Shown here: piece after piece, positions 35,876 to 44,859 of the stretch
Layout of the letters: every line of letters begins with the position of its first letter
Numbering within the stretch: the first letter of the stretch is position 1
From: CAZIUL01 sp964542475
GTDB taxonomy: Bacteria > Planctomycetota > B15-G4 > CAYZWU01
Length of the DNA stretch: 64,000 bases
Direction of reading: 5' to 3'
Assembly: GCA_964542475.1 (NCBI GenBank)
Contig: CAZIUL010000003.1
Span: forward strand, 62,001 to 126,000
Made by a program: the position numbers and the translations under genes
Notes under the pieces: generated by a model
What the model saw: the letters and a program-made list of their open reading frames with translations, nothing else
The model's database searches: none
Told to the model about the DNA's origin: nothing

Positions 35876-37396
35876 CTATTCCTTCAACACATCCTTCATC
35901 ACGCCCCCGGTCGGTGCTGATAGCTTTCTCAAAAATTCGGGGGCCTTCATGTCGCTGGTGAGTGAGATGGCATGGATCCGGATCTTGAGATAGCGGTTTC
36001 TTTCCCGCACCACCTGTTCGATGGCATCGCGATCAGTGATCCAGTCCAGACCAGCTGGAACGCCGTCGGTCAGCAAGAATATCGTATCCACCGCCGAGGT
36101 GTAGCTCCTCTTCTTGAAGGAGGATTCCGCCCACTTGAAAACCATATCAATGGCCGAGTAGAGGTTTGTTGCCCACATCAGGTGGGCGATTCTAACCTCC
36201 ACATAATCTCCCTGATGTACGTTGATCTTGTCCACGAACTCCAGGGCTTCTATCTTGTTCTGTTTCGTGGCGCTGGTGGGATTGTTTTTCCAGCTTTCGG
36301 CAATCCCCTTGAAGTGCACGATGTTGAAAGCGGTGTCTTCCTCCATCTCCTTGATCAGCCGCACCAGCTCCTTCTTTGCGAGGTCGATGCGCGGCACCTC
36401 ATCGAAACCGTATCCATAGGATTCCGCTGGAACGATGCCCCACTCCATGCTCTTCGAGAGGTCGATGATCATTGTGTAGTTCTTGGAATAGGAGGAGATG
36501 TCAAAGTACCCCTTTGCATAGGTGGGCTTTTTGTATTGGCTGCGCGGGCCCTTCTTGCCGAAGTTGTTTATGAAGGCCTCCCCTTTCTCGGCCCACCAGG
36601 ACTCCCAGCGGTTGTAATCAAGACCAAAATCCTCCCGGGTCATCTCCACGATCTTCCCCAGGATATCCTCCCGCAAGCGTCCGTTCTCCCGTGGGAGGCG
36701 CTTGAGCAGGAGGGGCACCATTCTCGGGTCCCTGAACCGCTTGAGGCGCTCCATCGCCTGAACGCGCACCTGCCACACCGGGTCGTCCAGAATGCCCGCG
36801 AGGGCCGACAGGGTGCCTTCAGGCTTGATCCTGGATATCGCATACGCCGCTTCCATCCGCAGCCTTGGGTCCTTGTCGTTTATGAACTTCATGATGATGG
36901 GGCCTGCCGCCCCAACCCCCTGCCTGCCCAGGGCCCTTATCAAAGCTATTCTCATGTCCAGGTCGCGTTCCTTCTTCAGGGCCCGCAGGAGCGCGTCCTT
37001 CACGTCCGGACCCGGTTCCTCCATGTACCCCAAGGCGATGGCGGACCATTTTCGCACCAGGGGTTTTCGTCCTTGAAAACCCTTCTTGAGGATGGTTTCG
37101 ATTGCCTCCGGCGATCTGAACTTTTTCAGAACCTCTGTGGCCACTACCTGCATGATGAACTCGTTTTCGTCCAGCAGGCCAAGCAGCAGCATGGCCGCCT
37201 TCTTGCCATCCGCCTCTTCCAGGCCCTTGGTGACCTTGACACGTTCGTCGATGCTGCCCGAATCGATTCCCCGCTTGAACTCCTCGATGTAGCGGCGTGC
37301 GATCTCATCGTCCTTCACGGGCGTGAAGGCCGTGCAGATCAGGGAGAGCGCCGTGGTGAGCGCCATCCCAAGCAAGTGTCGATAGCCATTATTCAT
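35876..37396 (-). CDS. Secreted HEAT-repeat and von Willebrand factor A protein
   Basis: A 506-residue exported protein: a signal peptide (residues 1-26), then HEAT-like repeats to about 245 (AAMLLLGLLDENEFIMQVVA, MRIALIRALGRQGVGAAGP, WQVRVQAMERLKRFRDPRM) and a von Willebrand A domain from about 300. The metal-ion-dependent adhesion motif is intact, IIDLSKSMEWG, and VDTIFLLTDGVPAGL is the typical last strand. HEAT plus vWA exported proteins recur in planctomycete-like genomes; they probably bind proteins at the cell surface. It lies 138 bases downstream of the DUF4838 gene on the same strand. Confidence 0.88.
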   Translation of the reverse strand: MNNGYRHLLGMALTTALSLICTAFTPVKDDEIARRYIEEFKRGIDSGSIDERVKVTKGLEEADGKKAAMLLLGLLDENEFIMQVVATEVLKKFRSPEAIETILKKGFQGRKPLVRKWSAIALGYMEEPGPDVKDALLRALKKERDLDMRIALIRALGRQGVGAAGPIIMKFINDKDPRLRMEAAYAISRIKPEGTLSALAGILDDPVWQVRVQAMERLKRFRDPRMVPLLLKRLPRENGRLREDILGKIVEMTREDFGLDYNRWESWWAEKGEAFINNFGKKGPRSQYKKPTYAKGYFDISSYSKNYTMIIDLSKSMEWGIVPAESYGYGFDEVPRIDLAKKELVRLIKEMEEDTAFNIVHFKGIAESWKNNPTSATKQNKIEALEFVDKINVHQGDYVEVRIAHLMWATNLYSAIDMVFKWAESSFKKRSYTSAVDTIFLLTDGVPAGLDWITDRDAIEQVVRERNRYLKIRIHAISLTSDMKAPEFLRKLSAPTGGVMKDVLKE

Positions 37397-37534
37397 GGCG
37401 TGTTTTCCCGATCATGAAACAAATCGTATTCCAGCCAACATAGTGACCCCTGTCGGACATGTCAAGTCCTGGACGCCTTGGGCGGGCACGGCCCGGTAGG
37501 TGAATCGTGAAAAAGCTGTACCGGCTCCGTACTG

Positions 37535-39814
37535 CTACCGCACCACGATCTCGTCCAGGAAGATCCAGGCAAGCCCATTGGCGCCCTTGTGCCAGCCGGG
37601 GCAGCGGGGATGGTTCTCGGTCCGGATCTTGATATACCTCGCATGTGTCCCGGGCAGGGAGCAGCGAAAGGTTTCGATGAATGCGCCGTTCTGTTTTTCC
37701 GGGCTCCGGCGCTCCGCCGATCCCGCGGGCTGATAGGTTTTGCCGTCGAAAGAAAGAAAAAAATCGACACGCCGGGGGAGAAAGATCCAGACCATGAGGT
37801 CCTGGATGAAGTCCACGCTCACCTCGGAAACCGGACCGGCCTTCCCCAGGTCGACCACAGCCTCCATGGAGGTCCCCTCGAAACCGAGCCAGTTGCAGTG
37901 AAAATCTCCCGTTCCCTTGAGCCCGTTGGTGAGCGCGCCCGGTCCGCCCACAGGATATTTGTCGCTGGCAGGAGGGTCCAGGCATACCTTCCTGTGCAGG
38001 GCCAGGTGGCCCACGAAGCCTCGCTCGAAAAATCGGTTCATCTGTGCGCGGTAGGCCTCGGGCGTGGTGCCGCGCTCCTCCAGGCGCAGCACGCCCTGAC
38101 TCTTTAGATCGTCAACAAACCGGTGCAGGGTTTTTCGCAGCTCTTCGTTGGGCTGCATCTTGTCCCCCTCCTCTTTGAAAAGGGAAAGAGCGGGCGTGAT
38201 GTTGCGCTTGGACAGCTCCAGCCGGGCAAAGGTGAGGGGCAGCCGGGCGAAACTGACGCGGCGCGCAAGCACGGCGTCGTCCCTGACCGCATCCGCGGCC
38301 CGTGACAGCATGGCGTCATAAACCGAAATTTTTTCCGGCGTGAGGAAAGTTTCCACACCGTCCCAGGGATAGCCGTAGATGCCCAGCTTGCCCTTTGCCG
38401 CTTCCAGGGCATCGTGCATGGCTTCGATGTAGTCATTGATATGGGTTGCAGCCTCTCCGTAATAACCCCTGAGGAAATCGTCCTTCACCGCTTCCAGGTC
38501 CACATCCGGATTCCAGAGCAGCTTGGCGATCAGGTAGGTGCGCAGCTCATGGAATTCGCTGCGAGAGCCGCCGCTGCCCTGCTGGAACATCATGGTGATG
38601 CGGTTGTCCCTGAAGAAACGGATATTGGGTTGGAGCACGCGAAGGTTCGGGAAGGGGTCGATGTAGTTGCGAAACTGCACCACGTAGTCCCAGAGGTAGA
38701 TGTTGTCCGTGAGCCTGCCCCAGTCAGTGATATCTTTGGAAAACGCGCCTTTGCCCTGGCTGGCCGCGATGGGCCGGCCCCGGTCGCACTCGATGGTGCA
38801 GAGCATGATGTTCACGTTCTTTTCAGGCCGCAGGTTCCTGGGTGCGGAGCGGGTGTACTGGTAGGCCAGGGTCGAGATGGTTTTTTCCGGAAAGACCCGG
38901 GCCACCCGGTTTACAAAGGTCAGCAGCGAACCCGCGTGGCTGCCGTGTTTTTCATCCAGCGCCCGGCAATTGCTGCACCGGCAGGGATTGTATGTGTCGT
39001 TCTGGGATACGGACCAGTACCGGGCCAACGGTTTTTCCTTCATCCGCTCTTTCATGCCCGCGACCACCAGATCAAACACATCGGGATTCGTGAGACAAAG
39101 CTGGGAATCGGGCGTCCGGTTTCCGTTAACCTCGGCAAAATATTCGGGGTGGTCATCGAAGTAGCGCGCCGGGGGAACGAGGTCGTCAAAGGTATGCACG
39201 TAAAGACCCCAGGCCCTGGTGCGATCGTTCCGGTTGTGCAGCTTGTGCCAGGCCGCATAACCATCATCCTGCAGATCGGGCATCAGGATCTCGCGGTAGG
39301 TGAAGCAAGGCACATCGGTCCGGTCGATCTTTGGCAGGAGGATGGTCTCCATGCTGGGTATGAAGGCGGCGTCCCGGCTGTACTTCCGGCAGCCGAGAAA
39401 GTCTTCCAGGAACGTGTAGACCCCGTTCAGCGAACCCCTGCCCGTTCCCCCGGCAATGACCAGGCGCCTGCCATCGGTCCGGAGGGTGAAACCGTCTTCC
39501 CCCAGTGCGCTCCAGTCCACATCCCCGGGGAAACGCTCCACAAGCCCGGCGCTGCCGATGCAGATGATCGAGTCCCCGGTAAGCTGATCATCGACCTCCA
39601 CCGGGATCTCCGCCCCTGAGATGGCCTTCAGATGGTATTGAAGCTCGGCAGCGGCTTTCCGGTCCGTGTCCGATGCGGCGGAAGAGAGCACGATCCGGTA
39701 GCTGGAGCTTCCCTGCCGGACCAGCGCCGGTTCATTGGTCAGCCCGCATCCGCCTAACAGGAGCAGGACAAAAACATCGCCAATCAACGACCAGGGGCGA
39801 ATTCCGCCCATCAT
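37535..39814 (-). CDS. DUF4838 lipoprotein, probable carbohydrate-active enzyme
   Basis: A 759-residue lipoprotein with signal ending LLLLGGCG. Residues about 30-110 resemble the N-terminal alpha/beta domain of glycosidases such as alpha-glucuronidase (RKAAAELQYHLKAISGAEI). The central part, about 180-520, matches DUF4838 in style, with RYWSVSQNDTYNPCRCSNC followed by ALDEKHG, and YFAEVNGNRTPDSQLC. The last 150 residues form a discoidin-like sugar-binding beta domain (VDLGKAGPVSEVSVDF, ending WIFLDEIVV). GAGGAG precedes ATG codons at 39814 and 39811. Degradation of a polysaccharide at the cell surface is likely, but the substrate is unknown. Confidence 0.85.
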   Translation of the reverse strand: MMGGIRPWSLIGDVFVLLLLGGCGLTNEPALVRQGSSSYRIVLSSAASDTDRKAAAELQYHLKAISGAEIPVEVDDQLTGDSIICIGSAGLVERFPGDVDWSALGEDGFTLRTDGRRLVIAGGTGRGSLNGVYTFLEDFLGCRKYSRDAAFIPSMETILLPKIDRTDVPCFTYREILMPDLQDDGYAAWHKLHNRNDRTRAWGLYVHTFDDLVPPARYFDDHPEYFAEVNGNRTPDSQLCLTNPDVFDLVVAGMKERMKEKPLARYWSVSQNDTYNPCRCSNCRALDEKHGSHAGSLLTFVNRVARVFPEKTISTLAYQYTRSAPRNLRPEKNVNIMLCTIECDRGRPIAASQGKGAFSKDITDWGRLTDNIYLWDYVVQFRNYIDPFPNLRVLQPNIRFFRDNRITMMFQQGSGGSRSEFHELRTYLIAKLLWNPDVDLEAVKDDFLRGYYGEAATHINDYIEAMHDALEAAKGKLGIYGYPWDGVETFLTPEKISVYDAMLSRAADAVRDDAVLARRVSFARLPLTFARLELSKRNITPALSLFKEEGDKMQPNEELRKTLHRFVDDLKSQGVLRLEERGTTPEAYRAQMNRFFERGFVGHLALHRKVCLDPPASDKYPVGGPGALTNGLKGTGDFHCNWLGFEGTSMEAVVDLGKAGPVSEVSVDFIQDLMVWIFLPRRVDFFLSFDGKTYQPAGSAERRSPEKQNGAFIETFRCSLPGTHARYIKIRTENHPRCPGWHKGANGLAWIFLDEIVVR

Positions 39815-39868
39815 CGTTCTCCTCAAAAATCGCCTTCTGTTTTGCCGGTGTGGGATCTCTGCCCGGAG

Positions 39869-40384
39869 TCATGCCTGCCCTTCATCTGCCAGGCCTTCCG
39901 GACATTCCGTCAGCTCATCCCCAAGGCCGGAAAGCATCTCTTTTCGTATCATATCCATCCGGTTCTGAACTATTTCCGCCATTGCCTTGTCCGGGGCATA
40001 AAAGACCGGCATCAGGTCGTCTACGGGCCTGCCATCGTTGACAGCATTGATCCATTTCTGAACCTCGCGGACATAGGCGTCGAGCGCGCAAGCCCCGTTG
40101 GGATTGTCTTCGGCATCGATGTATGCCGGCGGCGGTGCATCACCCTGGATTATCCAGACGAAATCAGGCACGTCGGGCATGGCCGGCTCCAGCCGGAAAT
40201 AGAACACACCCAGCACATCGCTCCAGCCCTTGTAAAGCCAGCCGTCCAGCACCTTCCCGCACCACTTCTGATAGTTCAGAAACACCTTTGCCTTGTGCGC
40301 CAGATCGATCAGCGCTTCGGTGTTTTCCAGGCCGGATAACGCTATCCGGTCAATGCGGATCATCTTTGATATGTCTACGTTCAT
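39869..40384 (-). CDS. Small cytoplasmic protein of unknown function
   Basis: A 171-residue protein starting MNVDISKMIRIDRIALSGLE; AAGGAA lies just upstream of the ATG at 40384. The frame is open to 40852, but that extension is the reverse-frame shadow of the next gene. The sequence is mixed alpha/beta with a distinctive stretch VWIIQGDAPPPAYIDAEDNP and then YVREVQKWINAVNDGRPVDD, which I have a sense of seeing in small uncharacterised bacterial proteins but cannot name. There is no signal peptide or catalytic motif. It lies between two genes for secreted proteins on the same strand. Confidence 0.75.
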   Translation of the reverse strand: MNVDISKMIRIDRIALSGLENTEALIDLAHKAKVFLNYQKWCGKVLDGWLYKGWSDVLGVFYFRLEPAMPDVPDFVWIIQGDAPPPAYIDAEDNPNGACALDAYVREVQKWINAVNDGRPVDDLMPVFYAPDKAMAEIVQNRMDMIRKEMLSGLGDELTECPEGLADEGQA

Positions 40385-40498
40385 TGTTTTTCCTTGGCAT
40401 ACCTCTTTTCTTCGCCTCATCCAGGAAGAGCCGGAAAAAGGCTTTTCTTGAAAGCCCGCTTGCGAAGAAACCGGCAGCCTATGAGCCCCAACCAGCAA

Positions 40499-40522
40499 GA
40501 GCGAAAGGGGTTCCGCTCCTAC
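40499..40522 (-). repeat. REP-like hairpin providing the stop codon of the upstream gene
   Basis: On the minus strand this reads GTAGGAGCGG, a short loop, and CGCTC; GAGCG (40499-40503) and CGCTC (40514-40518) are the arms. Its TAG (40521-40519) is the stop codon of the gene ending at 40519. The GTAGG(A/G)GCG edge is shared with the elements at 8715 and 15351. Confidence 0.5.
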
Positions 40523-41718
40523 GGCTGTTTCCTGCGGCCGCCGCCGACCATTTTGCCGAACGGCCTCGCCTTCAGGGAGTAGTTCTCGGTAACGTACGCC
40601 TTCCACTTCTCCTCGAAGCTGAACGGCGACATATCGAGATGTTCCTTCAGGATCTCGGCGATGGGTTTGCGCTCCTTCACGGCCAGGGCGATCGGGCCGA
40701 ACTTCTTCGGATGTTTTTTCAGGATGAAATCCACGTACGACCAGGAAAACATGTGATCCGGCGGGGTGAGCATGTCGATGTTCTTGGAGGATACTTCCAG
40801 GAACGAAGGCGCCTCTCCCTTTTCCACATCCTTTCGCACCGAGGGCTCCCACTGCCCGAACTTGAAGCGCACGTTCGTGTCGCCCTCCCTGTAGCAGTAG
40901 TTCCGCACCCCGCCCCCGTACTGCTTGAACTGAAGCTCGTGATGGTGAGCGTACCCGGCGTCCAGCCAGCCGCCCTTCATGTTACCGGGCCAGATTCCGT
41001 TCCACACGTTCGAAAGCAGGCAGTGCACAACGTTGTGAACAACCGCCTGGTGGAGCTCGTACTCCTCGTGCAAAAAACCCTTGTTGTAGAAGATGGTGAA
41101 AATCGGCGCTTTTCCAAGCAGGTATGACTTGGTGTTCGAGTTCTGGCGGCAGTACTTTTTCGCGGAACGCACGATCTCATGCTCGCGCTCCCACATCATG
41201 ACATGGGTTTTCGCCAGAAAATCCTCGTCCTTTGCGCCGAGCTCCTTGCACACCTTTTTGTACAGCTCCTCCAGCCGCTCCAGGTAGAGGTGCATGCCGG
41301 CATGCGTTCTCCTCGCTTGCTTCTCGGGGCTGACTACCGGAATGTTGTATGTCAGAACAAAATGCGCGGATTCGCAGTGCATTATGTTCCGGGATTTCAT
41401 GTACTCGTCGATCTGGCGCATCTTCTCGAGCCATTCCTGCGCGGCCTTCCGCTCCGCCTCGATCTCTTCCGCGACATCCTTGTCGCACCTGGGACAGTCG
41501 ATCTTCAACGTGCCGCCGCATCCCTTGCACCTGATCGTCTCGCTGCACCTGATCGCCACGGTTTCCAGCTCGATCTCCTTTTTGCTGTGTCTCTTGCACC
41601 AGGTCCATCCCTTGTCGTTGCAAAACCTGCAGTCGGGCTTTTCCTTTTCCTCCTGGCCGTTGACGGAAAAAGAAAGCGCTGCAAAGAAAAACATCGCATA
41701 AACAGCCGCTGTACGCAT
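40519..41718 (-). CDS. Secreted zinc-ribbon protein with a degenerate peptidase-like domain
   Basis: A 399-residue exported protein (signal peptide 1-22, GGGAG upstream). Residues about 28-75 carry four Cys pairs of zinc-ribbon type (CRFCNDKGWTWC, CKGCGGTL, CPRCDKD). Around residue 226 the segment AVVHNVVHCLL occupies the place of a metallopeptidase HExxH helix, with Asn instead of the catalytic Glu, and GGWLDAGYAHHHEL follows where a gluzincin third ligand would be. Two genes at the right end of the window encode related-looking proteins. Catalysis is doubtful; a binding role is possible. Its TAG stop lies inside a REP-like hairpin. Confidence 0.75.
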   Translation of the reverse strand: MRTAAVYAMFFFAALSFSVNGQEEKEKPDCRFCNDKGWTWCKRHSKKEIELETVAIRCSETIRCKGCGGTLKIDCPRCDKDVAEEIEAERKAAQEWLEKMRQIDEYMKSRNIMHCESAHFVLTYNIPVVSPEKQARRTHAGMHLYLERLEELYKKVCKELGAKDEDFLAKTHVMMWEREHEIVRSAKKYCRQNSNTKSYLLGKAPIFTIFYNKGFLHEEYELHQAVVHNVVHCLLSNVWNGIWPGNMKGGWLDAGYAHHHELQFKQYGGGVRNYCYREGDTNVRFKFGQWEPSVRKDVEKGEAPSFLEVSSKNIDMLTPPDHMFSWSYVDFILKKHPKKFGPIALAVKERKPIAEILKEHLDMSPFSFEEKWKAYVTENYSLKARPFGKMVGGGRRKQP

Positions 41719-41734
41719 CGGGGATTCTCCCTGT

Positions 41735-43885
41735 TTACTGTCCGTCCTCCCGGTCTTTCCGGTTTTTTTCTTCCAGCACTATCTCAATCTTCCCCCCTTG
41801 CTCGCTTTCTTTTATGAGCTTTCCGCTGTCATCCAGCCACGCTTCCATCCTCTGAAATCCGCCCAAAAGGCTGTAATGATGAAGGAGCCGGTTTTCTCCC
41901 CGGACATTCACCTCCTGCCTGCCCTTGTATTCCACCTGGAGCGTGAGGATACGCATGGCGCTCGGGTGGAACACGCCGATCTGTACGATCCGCCCGGGCT
42001 CGATATCAAGCCGTGAAAGCATAAGCCCCAGGTGAAAGACCTGATTGTTGTCGAAAAAAAGGCCTTCGCGCGGAAGGGGAACCGTTTTTTTCGTTGCGCG
42101 CTCTCCTTCCCGGCTTTCACAAAAAACTTCCCCTTCCCGCACCACGCAAAGCCTGAGAGCATCCCCGAAATCCGCCCGGTGTTGCAAAAGGCGGCCTTCG
42201 CTGTCGAAACGGGTCATGATCTCTCCGCTAATGTTGTTTAACGCTGTTGCGGATACAAAAGTGAAACCCGCCGGCTCGCTGTCCGCATCGTCAGCGCCGA
42301 GAAAGATCGTCTCTTCCGTGCCTGAGCGTTCGCCGTTCATGAAGTACGCATACCGCAGGGACTCGCCCGTTTCGACAGGAGGGCAAAACGGTTTCAGCGC
42401 GACCGGAGCACGGCTTTCCTCAGGCTTCGGAATGTAGTCCAGAACCTCGATCGCCTCGATCTTGACCGTGCCGCCTCCATCGAGACGCAGATGTCCCGCG
42501 TCGAGAAAGCTGAGCTGGCCCGCGGCCGGGTCCATTGGCACCCATCCCATCTCTCCCAGGCGCACCTCGCTCCAGGAATGGCCGGCAAACCCGCCTCCCT
42601 CGCCGGTCCTGATGTAGATCATGCCCGCAACGACCCTGGCCGGGATAAGGACGCTCCGGCAAAGGGCAACGTGCAGGCGCGCCATCCCCGCCGAACACCC
42701 CTTTCCCTCGGTCATGGTCTCCAGGGCGCCTTTTTTCTCCGACAGATCCAGCCTGATGTTCCGGCTGACCCAGAGCCCGAGCGAATGAGCAGCGTGCCAG
42801 CGGTTTTTCAGCCCTTCCGTTTCTGTTAACGCCCTTCTCAGGATTTCGCGCGATCCGCTTTCGATCAAGGGATCGACCTTGAGGAACTCGCTTTGGCTGA
42901 AAACGGCTTCCGGCGGCGTGGGAAAAACAAGGGCTTCTCCGGGCTGATAATGGAAAGAGCGGATCATAAAGGTTCCGGCGGCCTTTCCTTCCTTCAGGGC
43001 GCCTTGAAAGGTCTGCCTGCGGGTGCTGAGGCGTGAAACGTCCTTGATGTCCGGGGCTTCGATCACGGCATTCAGGCAAAGAAAGGTTAGGGCCGAGCGG
43101 TTATCGATCCCGGCATCCACGGGAAAAAAACCGATCGCTTCCCTCGCTTTCGAGACCAGCTTCTCGGCGGTTTTCGGATCAGCGGGCCGATAAACCAGCT
43201 TTTCCGCGGGCCTTTCCAGCTTGACGAGCTCTCCGTTTTCCGTAACCCATAACAGCGTGCGTCCGGCTCCGTCGCTGCGGTCAAGTGAAAACCTGCCGCA
43301 TTGGTACTCCTTGCCGTGGTACTCAAGAACCTCCTCGCCTTCGCGTTTCACCGTCACCGTGCAGACGGAGGAGTCGTTGATGCTGAACACCTTCATTGTG
43401 TGTTCTTTTTTTTCCGCGTTCAAAAGCTCGAGAACCGGATAGGCCAGGCAGCAAGACACACACGTGTCATCAGGGAGCGCGATCGTGCGGCTTTCCTTTG
43501 TTTCCCCGTTGCGGACCACGCTGTACACGGCATCGCCCTTGTCGAAGTCAGCGGTTCTTCTCTCCTTTGTATACCCCTTGCTGTAGTCGACGCCTGCAGA
43601 GATCATACGCCCGCTCTTGTCGTCGAGCCGGTACAAGGCGCTGCGGGTGGTCTTGCCCGTGGAAGACTGAACAACGGTCTTCGAAGAATACACAAGAATC
43701 TGCCGTCCGTCCCTGTTGGACGAATAACTTTTTTCCACGCAATACCCGGCCAGGCGGCCGCCTATCTCCAGGGCATAAACGCGCGGCTGAAGAGGCCCGA
43801 TGAAACGGTTGCCGCGCCGCTGGTCAGCGCAAAGAACCGGACAGGCGGAAAGGAAGATGTAGAGTGTTAAAAAAAACTCTTTCAT
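41735..43885 (-). CDS. Secreted transglutaminase-like protein
   Basis: A 716-residue exported protein with a signal peptide ending near CADQ. The C-terminal half contains a transglutaminase-core (papain-like) domain with an apparently complete triad: Cys in GKGCSAGMARLHVALCR (about residue 398), His in FAGHSWSEVRLGEMGW (about 435) and Asp in VPMDPAAG (about 451). The N-terminal 270 residues are beta-rich and resemble prefixes found in similar bacterial proteins. Bacterial members are usually proteases or amidases rather than cross-linkers. It lies 16 bases upstream of the zinc-ribbon protein gene on the same strand and is probably co-transcribed with it. Confidence 0.85.
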   Translation of the reverse strand: MKEFFLTLYIFLSACPVLCADQRRGNRFIGPLQPRVYALEIGGRLAGYCVEKSYSSNRDGRQILVYSSKTVVQSSTGKTTRSALYRLDDKSGRMISAGVDYSKGYTKERRTADFDKGDAVYSVVRNGETKESRTIALPDDTCVSCCLAYPVLELLNAEKKEHTMKVFSINDSSVCTVTVKREGEEVLEYHGKEYQCGRFSLDRSDGAGRTLLWVTENGELVKLERPAEKLVYRPADPKTAEKLVSKAREAIGFFPVDAGIDNRSALTFLCLNAVIEAPDIKDVSRLSTRRQTFQGALKEGKAAGTFMIRSFHYQPGEALVFPTPPEAVFSQSEFLKVDPLIESGSREILRRALTETEGLKNRWHAAHSLGLWVSRNIRLDLSEKKGALETMTEGKGCSAGMARLHVALCRSVLIPARVVAGMIYIRTGEGGGFAGHSWSEVRLGEMGWVPMDPAAGQLSFLDAGHLRLDGGGTVKIEAIEVLDYIPKPEESRAPVALKPFCPPVETGESLRYAYFMNGERSGTEETIFLGADDADSEPAGFTFVSATALNNISGEIMTRFDSEGRLLQHRADFGDALRLCVVREGEVFCESREGERATKKTVPLPREGLFFDNNQVFHLGLMLSRLDIEPGRIVQIGVFHPSAMRILTLQVEYKGRQEVNVRGENRLLHHYSLLGGFQRMEAWLDDSGKLIKESEQGGKIEIVLEEKNRKDREDGQ

Positions 43886-44030
43886 GGCACATCGCCCACA
43901 AGGTGGAAATCGAGTCAGGACCGTTTATGATAATCGTATTGAACCGTGATTCGTAGGTTTTTTTGATTTCCATTCAATTTGTGCCTCCCGTACGGATCGT
44001 CAAAGATGCGTTTTGGGACTGGAGGGCCTG

Positions 44031-44789
44031 ATGGCAAAGAGAGACAGTATCCTTTCAGCACTGGATAAACACCTGAAGGTTTCCGATTTCTCGGACTACA
44101 CCCCCATCGGCCTTCAGGTGGAGGGGAGCTCGAACGTGAAAACGATCGTCACGGGTGTCAGCCTGAACATGGCCCTCCTCGAAGCGGCGAAGGAGGCTGG
44201 AGCGGAAATGGTGATCGTGCACCATGGCATGTTCTGGAAGGGCGAGTCGCGCGTGCTCAAGGGGACGCGCAGGAACAGGGTCGCGTTTCTTCTGGAAAAC
44301 AACATGACCCTTGCCGCCTACCACCTTCCGCTGGACGCCCACCCCACGCTTGGAAACAACGCCGGGATCATAAAGAAACTCGGTGCGCGCCGGAAAGAGC
44401 GCTTCGGAGATTACAACGGCAATCTGATCGGTCACATCGGCGCGTTCGACCGGGCATTGGGAGCGAAAAAAGTCGTTGCCGCGGCAAAACAGTTCACGCC
44501 AGGCATGCCACTGTACTTCCCGGGCGGCTCTTCAAAAGTTAAGCGGCTCGCGGTGGTGTCCGGAGGCGCGGGTTCCGTTTTCGAGCAGGCGAGCGAGGCC
44601 GGGGTGGATCTTTATGTAACGGGCGAGCCGTGGGAACCGGCCAAGGCGCTCGCAGAAGAGACCGGTGTCGGCTTTCTGGCGCTCGGCCACCACAACAGCG
44701 AAAAGCCCGGCATCACAGCGCTGGGCGGGTGGGTGAAAAGAAGGTTTGACGTAAAGGTCCGGTTCATCGACGTGCCTAACCCGGCGTAG
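44031..44789 (+). CDS. Nif3-like dinuclear metal centre protein (GCH1 type I family)
   Basis: A 252-residue member of the Nif3/YbgI family, hexameric proteins with a two-metal site and no settled function. Metal-ligand motifs are present: MVIVHHGMFW near residue 63, DAHPTLGNNAGI near 100, and LGHHNSEKPG near 222. I start at the ATG at 44031, preceded by GGAGGG; the frame opens at a TTG at 44013. It stands alone on the plus strand between two minus-strand blocks. Confidence 0.92.
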   Translation: MAKRDSILSALDKHLKVSDFSDYTPIGLQVEGSSNVKTIVTGVSLNMALLEAAKEAGAEMVIVHHGMFWKGESRVLKGTRRNRVAFLLENNMTLAAYHLPLDAHPTLGNNAGIIKKLGARRKERFGDYNGNLIGHIGAFDRALGAKKVVAAAKQFTPGMPLYFPGGSSKVKRLAVVSGGAGSVFEQASEAGVDLYVTGEPWEPAKALAEETGVGFLALGHHNSEKPGITALGGWVKRRFDVKVRFIDVPNPA

Positions 44790-44859
44790 GAACATGGTGA
44801 AAGAGCCTGGCGTTCCCGGGTCCCCTGGTGTAGAGTTCGGTGTTTCCCGGCTAAACGGG

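Noticed and set aside
35972..37417. 481-codon plus frame over the HEAT-vWA gene
   Set aside because: Antisense shadow of a gene with intact HEAT and MIDAS motifs.
38414..39619. 401-codon plus frame over the DUF4838 gene
   Set aside because: Antisense shadow; no recognisable protein features.
40385..40852. N-terminal extension of the 171-residue protein that starts at 40384
   Set aside because: It overlaps the peptidase-like gene in another frame, has shadow-like composition, and a good ribosome-binding site precedes 40384.
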